From Kumtagia sp044326205 (GTDB lineage Bacteria; Pseudomonadota; Alphaproteobacteria; Rhizobiales; Rhizobiaceae): a stretch of DNA of 64,000 nucleotides. The DNA lies in assembly GCF_044326205.1 (NCBI RefSeq), contig NZ_JBIRCY010000041.1, positions 1 to 64,000 of the forward strand. The letters run 5' to 3'. Below are positions 60,774 through 64,000 of this stretch, piece by piece. The position numbers and the translations under genes are program-made. Position 1 is the first letter of the stretch; every line of letters starts with the position of its first letter. The notes below the pieces were generated by a model. That model saw nothing but the letters and a program-made list of their open reading frames with translations. It was not told the DNA's origin and ran no database searches.

Positions 60774-61388
60774 ATGCTCACGAAAAGATTGTCGATCTGG
60801 CTTGGCCTTGTCGCTGGCATGGTCATGGCAGGTGTCTCGGCGGGCTTGGCGGCGGACAATGTCCGCGTCCGCGGCACTGTCGCCAGCATCGACGGATCGG
60901 CGCTCACCGTAAAGACGCGCGAGGGCGAGACGGCGGCGATCAGGCTGGCGGATGGCTGGAAGATTACTGGCGTCAAGGGTGCCTCGATCGGCGACATCAA
61001 GACGGGCGATTTTCTCGGAATAGCCTCGCTGCCGAAGGCGGACGGGAGCACCGGCGCGCTGGAAGTGGTGATCTTTCCGGCCGCGATGAAGGGCGCCGGC
61101 GAGGGCAGCCGCCCATGGGATCTGCAGCCCAACAGCAGCATGACCAACGGCACGGTGGAAGAGGCGGTTTCGGAAGTCGACGGCCGCACCGTGACGCTTT
61201 CCTATAGCGGCCAGCAACGAAAAATTTCGATCCCCGCTAACGTGCCGATCGTCACCTTCGCACCGGCGACCCAAGCCGATCTGAAGCCGGGTGTCGCCGT
61301 ATTCGCCTTTGCCGAACGCGGCGCGGACGGCGGACTGACGGCCAACCGGGTGGTTGTCGGCAACAATGGCGTCGTGCCGCCGATGTGA
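60774..61388 (+). CDS. Secreted protein with OB-like repeats (DUF5666-like)
   Basis: A 204-aa protein with a signal peptide (MLTKRLSIWLGLVAGMVMAGVSAGLAA, cut near residue 27) and two short beta-barrel-like units (VRVRGTVASIDGSALTVKTREGETAAIRL and NGTVEEAVSEVDGRTVTLSYSGQQRKISI), similar to DUF5666. It should be periplasmic. Function unknown. ATG 60774 is preferred to the frame start at 60684, because it starts the signal peptide and follows CGGAG. Confidence 0.8.
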   Translation: MLTKRLSIWLGLVAGMVMAGVSAGLAADNVRVRGTVASIDGSALTVKTREGETAAIRLADGWKITGVKGASIGDIKTGDFLGIASLPKADGSTGALEVVIFPAAMKGAGEGSRPWDLQPNSSMTNGTVEEAVSEVDGRTVTLSYSGQQRKISIPANVPIVTFAPATQADLKPGVAVFAFAERGADGGLTANRVVVGNNGVVPPM

Positions 61389-61619
61389 ATCTGAACGGTC
61401 CGAGGTTCGCCAGCGCAGCTTCGCAATCGCCTCCGGGCAGGTTCTGCGCCAGTCGATGGCTGGCGGGTCTTTGAAAGCAATGCAAGCCCGCACAACCCAA
61501 ACGCGGCGGGGCCTCAGAGGCTGTCCGCTCTGGCCGAGTGCTTGGTCGGTGCTTGCCCTGTCGGGAGAGCGAGCGAGTCCATAGAGTAGCGGCAGGTCCC
61601 TCCGTCCTCGAAGCTGCCT

Positions 61620-62384
61620 ATGTTGGACATGACGATTGCCGGCCATTCCGGAGGCGAACTTCTGTTCCTGCTCGCCGCCGCGCTGATCGCCGGGCTGGCG
61701 CGCGGCTTCTCGGGCTTCGGCGCTGCATTGATCTTCATCCCGCTTGCCAGTGCCGCGGTTGGCCCAAGAATCGCCGTGCCGCTGCTGCTGGTCATCGACG
61801 TCGTCATGACTGTCGGTATGCTGCCCAATGCTTGGCGGCTTTGCGACAGACGCGACGTCGCCACCATGGCGGCCGGCGCGTTCTTCGGTGTGCCGGCGGG
61901 CGCCTATTTCCTCGCCAACGCCGATCCCCTGACCATCCGCTGGTCTATCGTCGGACTGGTCGTCATCATGCTCGCCCTGCTCGCTTCGGGCTGGCGCTAT
62001 CATGGCCGGCCGAAGCCCCCGGTGACCGTGATCGTCGGGCTCATCGCCGGCTTCTGCTCGGGTGCTTCCCAGGCCGGCGGTCCGCCGGTCGTCGCTTACT
62101 GGCTGGGCGGGGCGATCGAACGCTGGACGGTGCGCGCCAACATTGTCCTGTATTTCGCGATCTCCAGCCTGTTCTCGATCTTCTCCTACGTTGCCGGAGG
62201 GCTGTTCGTGCGCGACGTCTTCCTGCTCGGCCTGCTTTCCGCGCCCGCCTATGGGCTCGGGCTTTTCGGCGGGTCGCATATGTTCGGGCTGGCGAGCGAG
62301 GCGACGTTCCGGCGGATGTGCTACGGGCTGATCGGCGCGGCGGCGGTCGTCAGCCTGCCGGTTCTCGATGGAATTTTGCGTTGA
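61620..62384 (+). CDS. TauE/SafE family sulfite/anion exporter
   Basis: A 254-aa membrane protein with about eight helices in two related halves, as in TauE/SafE. Typical stretches: LIAGLARGFSGFGAALIFIPLASAAVGP and VGLIAGFCSGASQAGGPPVVAYWL. Members export sulfite, sulfolactate or other organosulfur anions; the substrate is not known here. ATG 61620 or ATG 61629 can start it; neither has a strong ribosome site. Upstream, 61389-61619 has no gene. Confidence 0.9.
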   Translation: MLDMTIAGHSGGELLFLLAAALIAGLARGFSGFGAALIFIPLASAAVGPRIAVPLLLVIDVVMTVGMLPNAWRLCDRRDVATMAAGAFFGVPAGAYFLANADPLTIRWSIVGLVVIMLALLASGWRYHGRPKPPVTVIVGLIAGFCSGASQAGGPPVVAYWLGGAIERWTVRANIVLYFAISSLFSIFSYVAGGLFVRDVFLLGLLSAPAYGLGLFGGSHMFGLASEATFRRMCYGLIGAAAVVSLPVLDGILR

Positions 62385-62488
62385 ACAAGGGCGCGACAAG
62401 GGCTATGCTTCCCTGATCGGGGGCATGGTGGACTCCCCGTGAGGCTTTTGCCCAAGCTCCGCCTTCGCAGGCTATGCGGAGGAAATCC

Positions 62489-63301
62489 ATGCCTCGACAT
62501 CTCTCGCCCTTAGAACTCATTCCGCTCGTCGGCACCAGCCGGTCGCCTCTGTTCATCGACGTGCGGCGGCCGGCAGCCCTGGCCGCGTCCCCGATCCGTA
62601 TCGCCGGCGCCATCTGGCGCGATCATATGAAGGCCGGCGAGTCTCTGCCGCCGTCACCGGATCGACAACCCATCGTGGTCTATTGCGCTCATGGTCACAA
62701 TGTCAGCGAGATAGCGGTGGCCAGACTGGTCGCCGCCGGTATCGACGCGGCTGTGCTTGAAGGCGGGATCGATGCCTGGGTTGCTGCCAAAGGCCCGACG
62801 GTCGGGCGCGAGGCGCCCGGCGTCGAGCCTGGCTTGCCCAGCCCGAGCGTCTGGGTAACGAGAGAACGGCCGAAGATCGACCGCATCGCCTGTCCCTGGC
62901 TGATCCGCCGGTTCATCGATCCGTTCGCGGTGTTCCACTTCGTCGCCGCCGAATGGGTCGTCGACATCGCCAGCGAAACCGGCTGGATACCGTTCGACGT
63001 CAAGGACGTGCACTATTCGCATCGCGGCGAAGACTGCACCTTCGACACGCTGATCGCCGAGTTCGGCCTTTCCGATCCGGCACTCCTGCATCTTGCAAGG
63101 ATCGTCCGCGGCGCCGACACCGCTCGGCTGGATCTGGAGCCGCAGGCGGCCGGGCTGCTCGCGATTTCGCTCGGCCTGTCGGCCACGGAGCAAGACGACC
63201 TTGCACAACTGGAAAAGGGTATGGTCCTCTATGACGCGCTCTACGGCTGGTGCCGTCACGCGACTGGCGAGACGCACAACTGGCCGGCGAGGGTAGCGTA
63301 G
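62489..63301 (+). CDS. Rhodanese-ChrB fusion, chromate resistance protein
   Basis: A 270-aa two-domain protein. Residues 1-110 are a rhodanese domain with active-site Cys66 in YCAHGHNVSE; residues 120-265 are the ChrB C-terminal domain (DRIACPWLIRRFIDPFAVFHFVA, then FDTLIAEFGLSDPALLHLARIVRGAD). ChrB proteins regulate or assist ChrA; the usual ChrB has an N-terminal HTH, which is replaced here by the rhodanese. ATG 62489 follows GGAGGAAATC, so it is better than ATG 62474. The TAG stop abuts the chrA ATG, so they are coupled. Confidence 0.93.
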   Translation: MPRHLSPLELIPLVGTSRSPLFIDVRRPAALAASPIRIAGAIWRDHMKAGESLPPSPDRQPIVVYCAHGHNVSEIAVARLVAAGIDAAVLEGGIDAWVAAKGPTVGREAPGVEPGLPSPSVWVTRERPKIDRIACPWLIRRFIDPFAVFHFVAAEWVVDIASETGWIPFDVKDVHYSHRGEDCTFDTLIAEFGLSDPALLHLARIVRGADTARLDLEPQAAGLLAISLGLSATEQDDLAQLEKGMVLYDALYGWCRHATGETHNWPARVA

Positions 63302-64000
63302 ATGGACCAGATGTCGGACGGACCGGAAACAACCCTCGTGGCCGGGTCGCCGCGCCCGAGCCTCGGCGAGGCCACGCGGGTCTTCGGCAAGATCGGCCTG
63401 CTGTCCTTCGGCGGTCCGGCCGGGCAGATCGCGCTGATGCATCGCATCCTGGTGGACGAAAAACGCTGGCTGGACGAGCCGCGTTTCCTGCATGCGTTGA
63501 ACTACTGCATGCTGCTGCCCGGCCCGGAGGCGATGCAGCTTGCCACCTATTCCGGCTGGCTGCTGCACGGCGTGCGCGGTGGGCTGATCGCCGGGCTGCT
63601 GTTCGTACTGCCGGGCGCGGTGGTGATAACCGCGCTGTCGGCGATCTATCTGCTGGTCGGCGATGTGCCGCTTGTACAGGGGTTCCTGTTCGGGCTGAAG
63701 GCGGCGGTGCTGGCCGTGGTGCTGGAGGCGCTGGTGAAAGTGTCGCGGCGCGCGTTGCTCGACCTGCCGGCAGTCTTCATCGCCGTAGCCGCCTTCGTCG
63801 CCATCGCGTTCCTGAAACTGCCGTTCCCGCTGATCATTCTTGGCGCGGCGGCCGTCGGTGCGGCAAAGCATCTGTGGGCGAAAGGTACGCCGGCCACGGC
63901 ATCGGAGACGATAGCCGCCGACGACATGCCGGAGTGGGCACGGCCGAGTTGGCGGCGTTTCGCTTCGACACTCGCGGTGTGGGCGGCGATCTGGCTGGTG
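63302..64000 (+). CDS. chrA: Chromate transporter ChrA (3' end outside window)
   Basis: The first 233 codons of a ChrA-type transporter, open to the window edge. The family N-terminus is clear: RPSLGEATRVFGKIGLLSFGGPAGQIALMHRILVDEKRWLDEPRFLHALNYCMLLPGPEAMQLATYSGW. About five membrane helices are visible in this half (the first CHR domain). It exports chromate in exchange for or with protons. ATG 63302 directly follows the stop of the rhodanese-ChrB gene; ATG 63311 is an alternative. Confidence 0.95.
   Translation, partial: MDQMSDGPETTLVAGSPRPSLGEATRVFGKIGLLSFGGPAGQIALMHRILVDEKRWLDEPRFLHALNYCMLLPGPEAMQLATYSGWLLHGVRGGLIAGLLFVLPGAVVITALSAIYLLVGDVPLVQGFLFGLKAAVLAVVLEALVKVSRRALLDLPAVFIAVAAFVAIAFLKLPFPLIILGAAAVGAAKHLWAKGTPATASETIAADDMPEWARPSWRRFASTLAVWAAIWLV

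Overview
The window is GC-rich, densely coded chromosomal DNA of an alphaproteobacterium. Gene content and order point to the Rhizobiales, most likely a Mesorhizobium-like member of the Phyllobacteriaceae. Pointers are a rhizobial-type choline ABC operon (choXWV), a second-type ClpS adaptor, a CobT-like VWA protein, a hemF / trmL / ABC exporter / petABC / apt neighbourhood, an rplY-pth...ychF group, and palindromic intergenic repeats of the kind common in rhizobia. This assignment is inference from the sequence only. I saw no rRNA, tRNA, CRISPR array, prophage or replication origin.

Layout. 1-1005: tail of a conserved protein and a SnoaL-like protein. 1049-10943 (minus strand): a conserved but uncharacterised set (coiled-coil protein, 382-aa protein, AAA ATPase, DUF6638-like protein, DUF2333-like membrane protein). 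A VapBC module sits inside it, and a RelE-like toxin-antitoxin pair separates it from fhs. 11225-16452 (plus): choline importer ChoX-ChoW-ChoV, then a CobT-like VWA protein, an alpha/beta hydrolase and ClpS2. 16611-24163 (minus): a cupin, then MoxR ATPase, DUF58, BatA/DUF4159 membrane protein and another large membrane protein, an operon of the kind linked to envelope or chaperone functions. 24294-26863 (plus, divergent): DUF1285, CoA-type NUDIX hydrolase and CCA-adding enzyme. 26860-33489: small proteins, an esterase, hemF, two tandem hydrolase-TPR fusion proteins and soxR. 33706-41403: trmL and three paralogous ABC exporters, with HicAB between the second and third. 41497-48396: GNAT and small proteins, a Phd-VapC-cupin operon, the bc1 complex petABC, an LldD-like flavoenzyme and apt. 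48648-56414: an old-yellow-enzyme-like protein beside an IS3 remnant, a pentapeptide protein, a MaoC pair, CorA, DUF1097, an MBL-fold enzyme, YchF and a VapC module. 56552-64000: Ku, Pth, L25, an RTX-like secreted protein, TauE/SafE, and a rhodanese-ChrB fusion with ChrA cut off by the window edge.

How they fit. Core functions (one-carbon metabolism, respiration, haem, translation, tRNA maturation, purine salvage) alternate with accessory ones. Five toxin-antitoxin modules of different families lie in 64 kb, and most sit at joints in otherwise conserved operons; two overlap a following non-TA gene by four bases or nearly so. The best candidates for undescribed biology are the AAA ATPase/coiled-coil/membrane module at 3365-10943, the tandem hydrolase-TPR fusions at 30428-32993, the VapC-cupin coupling at 42386-43442, and a SoxR promoter that now reads into no credible gene at 33500-33600.

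Coordinates of starts were chosen by family length and ribosome-binding sites; where alternatives exist they are stated.
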